Positions 43,585 through 52,670 are shown, counted from the first letter of the stretch. The stretch: 64,000 nucleotides of DNA from RHLJ01 sp965242845 (GCA_965242845.1 CBDETC010000003.1:248001-312000), one strand, 5' to 3'. Translations and numbers: made by a program. Notes: generated from the letters alone by a model not told the origin.

Positions 43585-46500
43585 ATGACCAAAAAGTTTA
43601 AGGAAATAAAACAGCTGAACTATTCTCAGGCAGAGATTGAGATTCAGAAGTGGTGGAAGGAACATCAGATTTTCAAAAAAAGTCTCGAGAGTAGGGAAGA
43701 TGGAATCCCATTCACTTTTTTTGAAGGCCCCCCAACGGCTAATGGTAAGCCTGGTATTCATCATGTAATGGGAAGGACGGTTAAGGATTTATTTTGCCGC
43801 TACAAAACATTGAAAGGGTTCAAGGTAGAACGTAAAGCAGGTTGGGATACACATGGACTTCCTGTTGAAATCGAAGTAGAGAAAGCGCTTGGACTAGAAG
43901 GCCGTTCGCAAGTAGAAGAATATGGTATAGCCGAATACAATGCGAAATGCCGGGAAAGTGTATTGAAGTACAAAGATCTTTGGGATGATCTGACTTCGCG
44001 GATGGGATATTGGGTGGACCAGGAAAACCCATACATCACGTTTGAAAATGAATACATCGAATCGGTATGGTGGGCTGTTTCCAAGCTGTTTGATAAAGGC
44101 CTGATCTATAAAGGATATAAGATTCAATGGTATTCTCCAGGAAGTGGGACCGTACTTTCTTCTCATGAGGTTAGTCTTGGATACAAGGAAGCCCAGGATC
44201 CATCTATTTATGTGAAGTTTAAAGCACATGGAGAAGACAATACCTATTTCCTGGCATGGACTACCACTCCATGGACTACGATTTCCAACATGGCGCTCAC
44301 GATCAATCCAAATTTGGAATATGTGAAAGTTGGCCATAATGGAGAGAACTACATTGTAGCTAAAGGTTGCGTTGAACGAGTTTTCGGGGAAGAATTTGTA
44401 CATATCGAAGACATTAACGGTTTTCATTTATTGGGGCGGACTTACGAACCAATTTTTGAGTACGCCCAAAAGAATATTGAGCCTTCGCAAGCCTGGAAGG
44501 TAATTGCTGCTGATTATGTGACGGTTGACGATGGTACCGGGGTAGTACATACTGCTCCTGCTTATGGGGCTGATGATTATGATTCTTGCCAAAAGGCTGG
44601 TATCCCAATGTTTAATCCAATTGACAGGGAAGGAAGATTTACTGAGCAGGTTCCGGATTTTTCCGGTCAATGGTTTAAAGATGCTGATAAAGAAATCGCG
44701 AGGGCTATCAAAGAGAAGGGCTTAATGTTTCGCCACGAAACCTATCTCCACAATTACCCATTCGACTGGAGAAAAGGGACGCCGTTGATGAGTTATCCGG
44801 TTGAATCCTGGTTCATCAAAACCACGGATGTAAAGAAGAGAATGGTTGAGCTAAATAAAACCATTAACTGGAAGCCCGAAAATACGGGTTCAGGAAGATT
44901 TGGCACCTGGCTTGAAAATAATGTGGACTGGGCTATTTCCCGTCAACGCTATTGGGGAACTCCGATTCCAATTTGGCAAAGCGACAAAGACCCGGAGTAT
45001 GTAGAATGTATTTCGAGTATGAGGATGCTACGAGAAAAAGCAGGCATCCCGGAGGATCAGGAATTAGATTTACACCGTCCTTATATCGATGAAATTACCT
45101 GGGAAGCTCCGGATGGTGGTACCATGCGTCGGGTTCCTGACTTAATGGATGTTTGGTTCGATTCAGGTTCCATGCCTTTTGCTCAGTGGCACTATCCATA
45201 TGATAATGACCATGAATTCAGCTATAACTATCCGGCCGATTTTATTGCTGAGGGAGTTGATCAAACTCGTGGTTGGTTCTACACGTTGCATGCGCTAGGC
45301 ACTATGCTCTTTAATGAAGTAGCCTTTAAGAATGTAGTTTCGAACGGTCTTGTACTTGACGAGAAAGGCGAGAAAATGAGTAAATCGAAAGGAAATACAG
45401 TGGATCCTTTCGAAGTGATAGAAAAGTATGGGGCTGATTCTGTTCGATGGTATATGATGAGTAATTCGTCGCCATGGGATAACCTGAAGTTCAGTATCTC
45501 CGGTTTGGAAGAGGTTCAGAGAAAATTCTTTGGTACCCTTGTAAATACCTATTCCTTCTTTGCACTATATGCCAATATCGATGGCTTTAACTATTCAGGA
45601 AATCAGATTCCTGTGCCTGACCGACCAGAAATTGATCAGTGGGTTATTTCTCGCTTGAACACCGTCGTTAAAAAGGTAGAAGAGTTTTTCGAAGATTATG
45701 AGCCTACGAAGGCAGCTCGTGAGATGGAAACCTTTGTAGAAGAACTGAGTAACTGGTATGTGCGGCGTAATCGGAGACGGTTTTGGAAGTCCGGAACTAC
45801 TCTCGATAAAACAGCTGCGTACCAAACCTTACATGAGTGTCTCAAGACAATCAGCCAGTTAATTAGTCCTATCGCTCCGTTTATGGGTGAGTGGCTATAT
45901 CAAAGGTTGAATGAGGTTTCGAACCTGGATGAAGAATCTGTGCATGTTTCATTCTTCCCTACTGTGGAAGAGACAGCTATTTTCAAAAATCTTGAGCACA
46001 AGATGGATATGGCCCGGTTGATTTCTTCCATTGTACTAAGGATTCGAAATCAAATTGAGGTCAATGTAAGGCAGCCTCTAGCGAGAATTATCCTTCCTAT
46101 TAAGGATGAGATGGAGAGACATGCTATTCTTTCCGTAAAGGATATTATCCTCGAAGAGGTAAATGTGAAGGAAATTCAATTTGTTGATGATGATTCGGGT
46201 ATCGTTCATAAAAGTGCGAAACCTAATTATCCGGTTCTGGGTAAACGTCTCGGTCCTAAAATGAAAGCTGTTGCTGCAAAAGTGTCTCAACTTTCGACGG
46301 AAGAGATCACCAGATTTGAGAAAGAAGGATTCATAGACATTGAATTAGAAAATGATGAAGTTATCCGCATTGATGGAGAAGGTCTTGATATCGTTCGAAC
46401 AGGTCTTGAAGGATGGCAGGTAGAAACAGAGCGAGGCTTAAGCGTTGCTGTTGATACGGAAATGACGGTTGAGCTCGTTCAGGAAGGTATTGCGCGCGAA

Positions 46501-46746
46501 TTTGTGAATCGTGTTCAAAACATGCGGAAAGAAGCGGACTTTGAAGTGACAGATCGAATCGCTGTCGGAATTAACGCTAAAGATGAGTTAAAAGAAGCAG
46601 TAGTTTCGATGAGCGAGTACATCAAACAGGAGATTTTGGCTGAAGAACTTCAGCTCGAAAACCTAAAAGTGGCAGACTTCACAAAAAATTGGGAAATTGG
46701 TGATAGTGAATGCACCATTTCGATTAGAAGAACAGTTAATTCTTAA
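43585..46746 (+). CDS. ileS: Isoleucyl-tRNA synthetase
   Basis: 1053 residues. Class I motifs: the HIGH box reads PGIHHVMG (about residue 57), and the KMSKS box is GEKMSKSKGN. The editing domain contains YFLAWTTTPWT and GTGVVHTAPAYGADDY, and the C-terminal half has the anticodon-binding region (FVEELSNWYVRRNRRRFW). It charges tRNA-Ile with proofreading of valine. Length and the long C-terminus suggest the eukaryote-like IleS2 type found in many FCB bacteria. No mupirocin-resistance conclusion is drawn from this. It is followed by the DksA-like gene after 11 bases. Confidence 0.97.
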   Translation: MTKKFKEIKQLNYSQAEIEIQKWWKEHQIFKKSLESREDGIPFTFFEGPPTANGKPGIHHVMGRTVKDLFCRYKTLKGFKVERKAGWDTHGLPVEIEVEKALGLEGRSQVEEYGIAEYNAKCRESVLKYKDLWDDLTSRMGYWVDQENPYITFENEYIESVWWAVSKLFDKGLIYKGYKIQWYSPGSGTVLSSHEVSLGYKEAQDPSIYVKFKAHGEDNTYFLAWTTTPWTTISNMALTINPNLEYVKVGHNGENYIVAKGCVERVFGEEFVHIEDINGFHLLGRTYEPIFEYAQKNIEPSQAWKVIAADYVTVDDGTGVVHTAPAYGADDYDSCQKAGIPMFNPIDREGRFTEQVPDFSGQWFKDADKEIARAIKEKGLMFRHETYLHNYPFDWRKGTPLMSYPVESWFIKTTDVKKRMVELNKTINWKPENTGSGRFGTWLENNVDWAISRQRYWGTPIPIWQSDKDPEYVECISSMRMLREKAGIPEDQELDLHRPYIDEITWEAPDGGTMRRVPDLMDVWFDSGSMPFAQWHYPYDNDHEFSYNYPADFIAEGVDQTRGWFYTLHALGTMLFNEVAFKNVVSNGLVLDEKGEKMSKSKGNTVDPFEVIEKYGADSVRWYMMSNSSPWDNLKFSISGLEEVQRKFFGTLVNTYSFFALYANIDGFNYSGNQIPVPDRPEIDQWVISRLNTVVKKVEEFFEDYEPTKAAREMETFVEELSNWYVRRNRRRFWKSGTTLDKTAAYQTLHECLKTISQLISPIAPFMGEWLYQRLNEVSNLDEESVHVSFFPTVEETAIFKNLEHKMDMARLISSIVLRIRNQIEVNVRQPLARIILPIKDEMERHAILSVKDIILEEVNVKEIQFVDDDSGIVHKSAKPNYPVLGKRLGPKMKAVAAKVSQLSTEEITRFEKEGFIDIELENDEVIRIDGEGLDIVRTGLEGWQVETERGLSVAVDTEMTVELVQEGIAREFVNRVQNMRKEADFEVTDRIAVGINAKDELKEAVVSMSEYIKQEILAEELQLENLKVADFTKNWEIGDSECTISIRRTVNS

Positions 46747-46757
46747 TTGATAACGAC

Positions 46758-47156
46758 ATGGCTAATAAAGCGGAACAAACAGAAAGAGTATCTCCCTATA
46801 ACGACAAAGAACTTGAATACTTCAAGCAGATCATTCTGAAGAAGAGAGCAGATGCAGACGAGGAGCTTCAAACGCTGCAGCGTACGTTGAGAGAAAGCAT
46901 GGAAAATTCATCCGATGAATCCGCTTATTCATTCCATATGGCTGATGCCGGTACCGATGCACAGGAACGGGAAAAGACTTATATGCTATTCAACCGTACC
47001 AAGAAGTTTGTAAAGTATCTTGATGACGCTCTAAAAAGGATCGAAAACAAAACTTATGGGGTTTGTAAAGTAACTGGTAAAAAGATTTCCAAAGGAAGAC
47101 TTGAAGCTGTGCCTCATACCCAGTTAAGTATCGAAGCGAAATTAAAACGCCGATAA
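46758..47156 (+). CDS. TraR/DksA-family protein lacking the zinc-finger cysteines
   Basis: 132 residues. A coiled-coil N-terminal half contains ELEYFKQIILKKRADADEEL and the acidic tip context DAGTDAQEREKTYML. The C-terminal region aligns with the DksA zinc finger, but the CxxC motif reads VCKVTGK and the second pair reads LSIEAK, so only one of four Cys remains. Zinc-free DksA-like proteins are usual in FCB bacteria. Binding to the RNA polymerase secondary channel is the family role. It sits between ileS and lspA on the same strand. Confidence 0.85.
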   Translation: MANKAEQTERVSPYNDKELEYFKQIILKKRADADEELQTLQRTLRESMENSSDESAYSFHMADAGTDAQEREKTYMLFNRTKKFVKYLDDALKRIENKTYGVCKVTGKKISKGRLEAVPHTQLSIEAKLKRR

Positions 47157-47166
47157 CCCCTAAAAT

Positions 47167-47793
47167 TTGACTCCCAAAAAACTCGCTGCTTTATTTGTTC
47201 CGGCAGTTCTAGTTGTTGCAATTGATCAGCTTACAAAGTGGATCATACGCACAACACCGGAATTACACCGCTATGATGTAATCGATGGCTGGCTTGCTTT
47301 CTATTATACACAGAATGATGGTATGGCCATGGGTATCGATATTTTTTCAACACCAGTGGTTAGTTCAATTTCGATTATAGCGACAATAGGTATTTTGTCG
47401 TATCTGCTATACACGATGGATAAATCCCCCGTGAAATACCTGATCTTTATGGGGCTTGTACTCGGGGGAGCAATGGGAAATATCACAGACCGTCTCATCA
47501 TGGGGTATATTGAAGGTTATGGAGGATTACTAGATGGTCATGTAGTAGACTTCATTCACTTTAACCTCGAGATCAGAGATTGGCCAGTGTTTCCCTATAT
47601 CTTTAATATGGCCGATGTAGCCATTTCTGTATCTATTATCACTCTTCTTATTTTTAACAAACAGTTGATTCCCCATCCAGAAGAAGAGGTTGTAGAGGAA
47701 TCTACCAGTGATGAAGAGACTATTTCTTCGGAAGAAGCTTCAGCTGACAACCTATCTACCCAGCCAGTTTCAGAAGAGAGTAAACCAGACTAG
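47167..47793 (+). CDS. lspA: Lipoprotein signal peptidase II
   Basis: 208 residues. Four membrane helices; the catalytic Asp motifs are GNITDRLI and FNMADVAIS (aspartic protease dyad), and FYYTQNDGMAMG corresponds to the conserved NxGxAfg region. It cleaves prolipoprotein signal peptides in the inner membrane. The start is TTG at 47167, since no ATG precedes the first helix. The C-terminal ~40 residues are an acidic Ser/Glu-rich tail not seen in most LspA proteins. Confidence 0.93.
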   Translation: MTPKKLAALFVPAVLVVAIDQLTKWIIRTTPELHRYDVIDGWLAFYYTQNDGMAMGIDIFSTPVVSSISIIATIGILSYLLYTMDKSPVKYLIFMGLVLGGAMGNITDRLIMGYIEGYGGLLDGHVVDFIHFNLEIRDWPVFPYIFNMADVAISVSIITLLIFNKQLIPHPEEEVVEESTSDEETISSEEASADNLSTQPVSEESKPD

Positions 47794-47875
47794 TTTCAAA
47801 ATTACGCCCGTCTAAACAAGTAGTATCCAGATCAGGTATTTGTGGCTGTATAAAGATGCTATGAAATACTCTCCT

Positions 47876-47896
47876 GTCTAAAATGAACTTTTAGAC
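47876..47896. promoter_or_regulatory. Perfect palindrome upstream of the ECF sigma gene
   Basis: GTCTAAAA, spacer TGAAC, TTTTAGAC: a perfect 8-base inverted repeat ending 48 bases before the sigma-factor start. A partial copy, GTCTAAAC, lies at about 47810. It may be an operator or a weak terminator of the lspA transcript; no T-run follows. Confidence 0.4.
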
Positions 47897-47944
47897 AAAG
47901 GCCTCCGTCTCTACCATGCACGTTGAAAAGTAGATGCATAATCG

Positions 47945-48532
47945 ATGAGCGAAATAAAAAATACAGATCAGGACTTAAGGCAACACTTGCTGGTGCTTCG
48001 GTGCCAGGTGGGAGATGAAGCCGCTTTTTTTGAACTGTATAATCTATTTAGCGAACGAACCCTGAGATATCTTCAAGGATTGTTGGATTATCAAAGTGCT
48101 GAAGATGTGCACCAGGAAGTTTGGTTGAGTGTTTATCAAAAAGTATCTGCACTTGTAAATCCTAAAGGATTCCGAACGTGGTTATACCAGATAACAAGGA
48201 ACCGCGCTATTGATTACTTAAGAAGATCGAAGAGGCACCCCGAGTTGCTGGATAGTGTGAAAGAGGTTGTAGAAGAATACACCAATGAGGCTGCTGGTGA
48301 GGATCTCACTGATGCAGAAGTGAAGAGTTTGGAAAAGGCCATGGAGCAATTAAATACAAAACACCGAGATGTCCTGATTTTAAAATATTGGGAAGAGATG
48401 AGTTATGAAGAAATCTCATTGATTCTTGGTTGCTCGATAGGAACCGTCCGGTCTCGAATTTATAACGCTAAAGAAAATCTTAAAAAAATCCTGAGCACAG
48501 ATTCTCGAGTGCCAGGCAATAACAAGGAGTAA
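47945..48532 (+). CDS. RNA polymerase sigma-70 factor, ECF type
   Basis: 195 residues: sigma region 2 (AFFELYNLFSERTLRYLQGL, SAEDVHQEVWLSVYQ, TWLYQITRNRAIDYLRRS) and region 4 (KHRDVLILKYWEEMSYEEIS, then SIGTVRSRIYNAKENL). It has no region 1.1 or 3, as expected for ECF factors. It directs polymerase to alternative promoters, probably under stress. The gene 3 bases downstream encodes a small membrane protein that could act as its anti-sigma partner. Confidence 0.92.
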   Translation: MSEIKNTDQDLRQHLLVLRCQVGDEAAFFELYNLFSERTLRYLQGLLDYQSAEDVHQEVWLSVYQKVSALVNPKGFRTWLYQITRNRAIDYLRRSKRHPELLDSVKEVVEEYTNEAAGEDLTDAEVKSLEKAMEQLNTKHRDVLILKYWEEMSYEEISLILGCSIGTVRSRIYNAKENLKKILSTDSRVPGNNKE

Positions 48533-48535
48533 ATC

Positions 48536-48910
48536 ATGAATGATTCACATCAAAGCATGCAAAATGCACTTAGAGAAAAAATTGAAATGGAAAAGAAAAC
48601 AGATCATTTGATTAGACGAATTAGCAAGATAGCATGGGGAGGAACCATCTTTTTCATTATCGTATTTATCGGATTCACTGGTTACGAAATATTTAATTTA
48701 TGGGGGTTATATAAAGCCGGTTTTGTGCCTGCTAGTAGTATATTCAATGAGCTAACTCCATTTCTGATATCATTAGGAGGGGCCAGTTTTGTTGTCTCTA
48801 TTGTTAGTACGATAGGTGTTTTCCTGCGGCTTCGAACCTCTACACTAAGTGAAATACAGGTGCGCCTCGCTGCCCTGGAGAATATTCTGCTCGATAGAGC
48901 AGAAGGGTAG
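48536..48910 (+). CDS. Small membrane protein downstream of the ECF sigma factor
   Basis: 124 residues. A basic helical N-terminus (RISKIAWGG) precedes two membrane spans (IFFIIVFIGFTGYEIF and LTPFLISLGGASFVVSIVST) and a C-terminal helix, ALENILLDRAEG. No zinc-binding anti-sigma motif (HxxxCxxC) is seen, so a role as anti-sigma factor is only a guess from position. The gene is 3 bases from the sigma gene. Confidence 0.75.
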   Translation: MNDSHQSMQNALREKIEMEKKTDHLIRRISKIAWGGTIFFIIVFIGFTGYEIFNLWGLYKAGFVPASSIFNELTPFLISLGGASFVVSIVSTIGVFLRLRTSTLSEIQVRLAALENILLDRAEG

Positions 48911-48913
48911 TTG

Positions 48914-50101
48914 CTATTCCTCTAAAGAGGTCTTTTTAGAGCTGAAAATATCCAGATCATCTTCGAAGGTGATCTGGTCTACAATCTCAAGTCCAAAACT
49001 CTTTATCCCAATTCTTTTGACTGGGTTATTGGTGAGTAACGTAAGTTTGCGCACACCTAATGAGCGCAGAATCTGGGCTCCAACTCCATAGTCTTTGGAG
49101 TCTCCCTTTTTGGGATTGTTATTAATTTCTTCTTCCTGACGGGGAAGCTTTCCTTCTTGCATGGCCTTCAACGTCCTAAGTTGATTAACCAGCACGGAGC
49201 CTCTCTGATTGCGGTTCATATAGAGCACAATACCTTTCCCCATTCGTTCTACCTGCAGCATCGCCTGGTGGAGCAGTTCGCTGGTATCGGCATTTCTTGC
49301 TCCAAAAATATCACCGATCAAATCGGAGGAGTGGACACGGGTTAAAACCGGTTCTTCTTTTGTCCAGCTTCCCTTGGTTAGGGCCAGGTGAATATCCCCG
49401 GTAAGTGTTTCTTCAAAAGCATGAAGGGTAAAGTCGCCATACATAGTAGGCATACTTACTTCCATCACCTCTTTTACCAAACTCTCATTTTCATTCCTGT
49501 AGGCAATAAGATCTTTGATAGTGACAAACTTCATATCAAATTCTTTCGCCATTTTGGCAAGGTCCGGAACCCTGGCCATCTCGCCATTTTCAAGCATGAT
49601 TTCACAAATCACACCCACAGGCTGAAGTCCGGCCAGTCTTGCAAGATCTAGTGCAGCTTCAGTATGACCCGCTCTGCGGAGGACGCCACCTTCGGCACCA
49701 ATGAGGGGAAAGATATGTCCTGGTCTTCGGAAATCTCCAGGTTTGGATTCTTCTTTAGTTAACTCCAGGATGGTGTTAGCACGATCAGCGGCAGAAATAC
49801 CTGTTGTGGTAAGTCGCTTATGGTCAATTGAAATAGTGAAATTCGCTTCATCGGGGTCAGCACCTTCAACAACCATATTATTGAGGCGGAACTTTTCGGC
49901 TACTTTTTTCGTGACCGGAACACAAACAAGTCCCCGTCCGTGAGTGACCATGAAGTTAATGGCCTCAGTAGTGGCCATTTCTCCTGCCATCAAAAAATCA
50001 CCTTCGTTTTCCCGATCCTCATCGTCAACAACGATGATCATTTTACCAGCCTTGATATCCTCAATAGCCTCGGGAATGGTATGGAAGCGAATCTCGTCCA
50101 A
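48914..50101 (-). CDS. RibBA homologue: DHBP synthase with a degenerate GTP cyclohydrolase II half (RibBX-like)
   Basis: 395 residues. The N-terminal RibB domain is intact: VVDDEDRENEGD and the substrate-binding RAGHTEAALDLARLAG, with catalytic Glu/Asp/His. It converts ribulose 5-phosphate to 3,4-dihydroxy-2-butanone 4-phosphate. In the C-terminal domain, the three zinc-binding Cys of GTP cyclohydrolase II (in HSECxTGD and FGSxRCDCG) are replaced by Asp260, Ala271 and Thr273 (HSSDLIGD, FGARNADTSELL). The cyclohydrolase is therefore probably inactive. The protein resembles RibBX. A separate RibA would be needed for riboflavin synthesis. Confidence 0.9.
   Translation of the reverse strand: MDEIRFHTIPEAIEDIKAGKMIIVVDDEDRENEGDFLMAGEMATTEAINFMVTHGRGLVCVPVTKKVAEKFRLNNMVVEGADPDEANFTISIDHKRLTTTGISAADRANTILELTKEESKPGDFRRPGHIFPLIGAEGGVLRRAGHTEAALDLARLAGLQPVGVICEIMLENGEMARVPDLAKMAKEFDMKFVTIKDLIAYRNENESLVKEVMEVSMPTMYGDFTLHAFEETLTGDIHLALTKGSWTKEEPVLTRVHSSDLIGDIFGARNADTSELLHQAMLQVERMGKGIVLYMNRNQRGSVLVNQLRTLKAMQEGKLPRQEEEINNNPKKGDSKDYGVGAQILRSLGVRKLTLLTNNPVKRIGIKSFGLEIVDQITFEDDLDIFSSKKTSLEE
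48919..48937 (+). terminator. Hairpin and T-run after the 124-residue membrane-protein gene
   Basis: CCTC TAAA GAGG (48919-48930), optionally one more pair, is followed by TCTTTTT. It would stop the sigma-factor transcript. It lies inside the last codons of the convergent ribBX gene. Confidence 0.45.
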
Positions 50102-50102
50102 T

Positions 50103-50438
50103 TTACTTGCTGTCCTTTTCTTTCTTTTCTGGTTTATTTGGGTTTACATCAGTGATCGCATTTTTTAGGAAGCGGATTTTCACATTACTTCCAACTTCTA
50201 CTAATACAGAATCGTCTTCGATTGCATTTAATACACCAATGATCCCAGATGATGTAACCACTTTATCCCCCTTTTTCATTTCAGAAACTTTGCGCTGAAT
50301 CTCTTTTTGGCGCTGACTTTGTGGACGGATGATGAAGAAATAGAATACCAGGAAAATACCCCCAAGAAAAACCAGGTTGATGAATCCACTATTTGGATCG
50401 TTAGGGTTTCCCATGAATAGAAATGCTAGTGTATGCAT
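50103..50438 (-). CDS. yajC: Preprotein translocase subunit YajC
   Basis: 111 residues with one N-terminal membrane helix (GGIFLVFYFFIIRPQSQRQKE, in part), the classic YajC FIIRPQ motif, and the soluble GDKVVTSSGIIGVLNAIEDD segment that matches the family. It is an accessory of the SecDF-YajC complex. It is 1 base from the ribBX stop side and probably cotranscribed. An extra tail PNKPEKKEKDSK is charged and disordered. Confidence 0.93.
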   Translation of the reverse strand: MHTLAFLFMGNPNDPNSGFINLVFLGGIFLVFYFFIIRPQSQRQKEIQRKVSEMKKGDKVVTSSGIIGVLNAIEDDSVLVEVGSNVKIRFLKNAITDVNPNKPEKKEKDSK

Positions 50439-50514
50439 ATGAGACCGTAATTATGTGGTGTTAATTTAGCCTCGGAAGATAGGTGTTTTTGGTTTGATTA
50501 TTGACACAAAAAAA

Positions 50515-50538
50515 GGGGCATTTAATAGTGAATGCCCC
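50515..50538 (-). terminator. Strong hairpin terminator after the DUF4407 gene
   Basis: GGGGCATT (50515-50522) and AATGCCCC (50531-50538) pair perfectly around an 8-base loop. An A7 run precedes it on the plus strand, so transcripts from the minus strand end in a U-run. It separates the DUF4407 pair from yajC. Confidence 0.75.
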
Positions 50539-50548
50539 TTTCAGATGA

Positions 50549-51748
50549 TTAATTACGGCTAAAGTGCGCTTTTTTGGGAGAGATATTTCGTAGGGAGTGT
50601 ACGTACGCTCTGAAGATCTTATCGACCTCATCAGCAATGATATCCTTCGATTCCTTATCGAAATCATCATTTTCAAAAACACGTTTCTCAATTTCCGTTT
50701 TTGAAATAGATAAGTTCTCAAGTTCTCTCATTAAGTGTAAGGCTTTATCCTTATGTGAATTAATGATCGTTTCGAGTTCTTTCTTTTCAATGTCGTGTAT
50801 GATCTTTAGGTTTTTGAGGTTTTCCGTTTTGATATTAACTCGCCTACGATCATCACTGGTTTCCAGCTGTACCGAAAGAGCCTCCTCATTAAGCTCATCA
50901 ACCATTCGATGATACATATTATCCGAAGATAGACTCAGCTTAAGCAGGAAAGGGATTAACTCAACGAGGAAAAAGAAAACCCGTAAGCTCCAGGTCGCAG
51001 CTTGCACCGCTGCATCATCTATATTGTTAAGGGTTTTTATTTTACCCAGTAATCCTGTGGCAGAGGCACCTTCAATAGAATTGAGTTCCTGTTCACGCTG
51101 ACGATTAAATGCATCGATTTGTTGATCAGCATTGCCTTTTGAGGCTAAGTATCGTTCATATTCATCTTGATAATCGGAGAACTTTTGCTCAAAGATTGGC
51201 CCCTTGTTTTTGACTCCGCTTCCTCCGGTACCATCCATTTCTTCGGTATATGATTTTTGAAGCGTAGCTAATCGCGTTTCTCTGGATGATAACTTGCTTT
51301 CTACTTCTTCAATTTTAGTATCATATTTGTCGTTAATGGATTCGATTTCTACCATTCTGTTTTGAACCTCTTGCTTCACTATAGCATCATCAAATGCTTT
51401 AAGAATAATTGGCTCAGGAACGATAATACTGATAGAAATCGCTAGCAGCAGCCTCCCAAAAAAGGCAAGGTTCCACTCACCGGGCTTACCAAAACCCATT
51501 ATGGTTCTGTCTATGAGCAGAATTACTGTAAACCAAACACTCCCCCCCACAATGGAGAGGAGCTTGTTATCAGTAATTAAGTACGTCGCATACCCGAATG
51601 AGAAAAATCCAATAAGAGCAGGAATTAGTACCATACTACCCAAAAGGGTCAGGTTTTTTACCTCATGAGAGGTAAGTCTGTCTGCGGTATCGTAATCAAA
51701 ACCGCCAATCCAAATAAAGAGTTTTTGGAACTGATTGATTTTGTTCAT
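50549..51748 (-). CDS. DUF4407-family membrane protein with central coiled coil
   Basis: 399 residues. Two to three membrane segments in the first third (LIPALIGFFSFGYATYLIT, IVGGSVWFTVILLIDRTIMG, LLLAISISIIVPEPIIL), a ~110-residue coiled coil (NRMVEIESINDKYD to FNRQREQELNSIEGA), a further helix (FFFLVELIPFLLKLSL) and a charged helical C-terminus. The LLIDRTIMGF element is the DUF4407 hallmark. Function unknown. It follows the partner gene by 18 bases on the same strand, divergent from the TIR-like gene, and it is topped by a perfect terminator hairpin. Confidence 0.82.
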   Translation of the reverse strand: MNKINQFQKLFIWIGGFDYDTADRLTSHEVKNLTLLGSMVLIPALIGFFSFGYATYLITDNKLLSIVGGSVWFTVILLIDRTIMGFGKPGEWNLAFFGRLLLAISISIIVPEPIILKAFDDAIVKQEVQNRMVEIESINDKYDTKIEEVESKLSSRETRLATLQKSYTEEMDGTGGSGVKNKGPIFEQKFSDYQDEYERYLASKGNADQQIDAFNRQREQELNSIEGASATGLLGKIKTLNNIDDAAVQAATWSLRVFFFLVELIPFLLKLSLSSDNMYHRMVDELNEEALSVQLETSDDRRRVNIKTENLKNLKIIHDIEKKELETIINSHKDKALHLMRELENLSISKTEIEKRVFENDDFDKESKDIIADEVDKIFRAYVHSLRNISPKKAHFSRN

Positions 51749-51766
51749 GGCTTCTCCTGTTTAGGG

Positions 51767-52414
51767 TTAGTGGTATTTTCTTATTTCTTCGTCAACTATG
51801 GACTCAAATTTCACGAGTTGTGAATCAAGGAATTTCAAGTACCGCTCTTCTTCATTAAGTACCTGATCCAGGTACTTCTTATGAATTGAGGGGATATTGA
51901 CAAGGGTCTCAGCATATAGGTGCTTCTCCTTGATCATTTCGATAAAAGTGAATTGCCTGTCCTTGACCTCAGCAGACATCTCTTCCATTTTGGCCATTAA
52001 AAAGGAAGAAACCTCTTTTCGGTAATTTGCCTTGATCATCTTTAACCCGGCATTACACTTTTCATTCAAAGCTTCCAGTCTTGAATCCAGAATGGTTTTG
52101 TAAAATGCCAGCCTATAGTGACCTGCTTGCTTTACGAGTTCATTTTTTACAGCGCTTACCTGATCATACATCGAACGGTGAGTCACTTTGCCAAGCCAAC
52201 TCCATTTTTTGTCGATCTCTCTGCGGTAGAGCTCATCAACTTCCTGGTTATTTCTCTCAATACTTGCGAGCTGTTCAGTTCCCTCTTGAATGGGTCTGTT
52301 CAGCTTATTATTTGCGTTCGTGTTAATTGATGAGCTAGTTTTGTGCGAACTAAATATCCCATCAAAGTTATATGGGTTTTGAAGTGGGTTTTTTTCTTTT
52401 TCCATATTCTTCAC
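51767..52414 (-). CDS. Helical cytoplasmic partner of the DUF4407 protein, unknown
   Basis: 215 residues, mostly charged helices with heptad character (KKYLDQVLNEEERYLKFL, SQLVKFESIVDEEIRKYH); an N-terminal ~50-residue low-complexity segment contains SSSINTNANNKLN. No signal or membrane helix. I do not recognise a family. Its place directly upstream of the DUF4407 gene suggests a complex of the two. A second ATG four codons in (MEKEKN) could also be the start. Confidence 0.65.
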   Translation of the reverse strand: MKNMEKEKNPLQNPYNFDGIFSSHKTSSSINTNANNKLNRPIQEGTEQLASIERNNQEVDELYRREIDKKWSWLGKVTHRSMYDQVSAVKNELVKQAGHYRLAFYKTILDSRLEALNEKCNAGLKMIKANYRKEVSSFLMAKMEEMSAEVKDRQFTFIEMIKEKHLYAETLVNIPSIHKKYLDQVLNEEERYLKFLDSQLVKFESIVDEEIRKYH

Positions 52415-52472
52415 CTATCTGTTTTAGTACCTGTTAATTAATGAAGGGGTGATGTGTACCCAAGTATCCGCC

Positions 52473-52500
52473 AGAACAATAGAAGAGCTGTTCTTTTTTT
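52473..52500 (+). terminator. Hairpin with T7 run in the DUF4407/TIR-like divergent gap
   Basis: AGAACA and TGTTCT pair around a 10-base loop and run into seven T on the plus strand. No plus-strand gene ends here, so it may end a short leader or antisense transcript, or be chance. The remaining bases of this 256-base gap are AT-rich (TCTAGAATTCTAAAATC...) with no clear promoter box. Confidence 0.3.
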
Positions 52501-52670
52501 CTAGGAATAATAAACTGCTGGAAGCTCATGTAAGCAGAAGCTAGCTCACCTAAGAAAGCTTCATAAGTACTATTCTTGACTGAATGTTAGGGAGAGATTT
52601 TGAGTTTCAGAAAAACAGAATTTTTTTAATTTCTAGAATTCTAAAATCTATAATTCTATAAAAAGGGTAC

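Noticed and set aside
43894..44427. 177-codon reverse-strand frame
   Set aside because: Fully antisense to ileS with no protein-like motifs.
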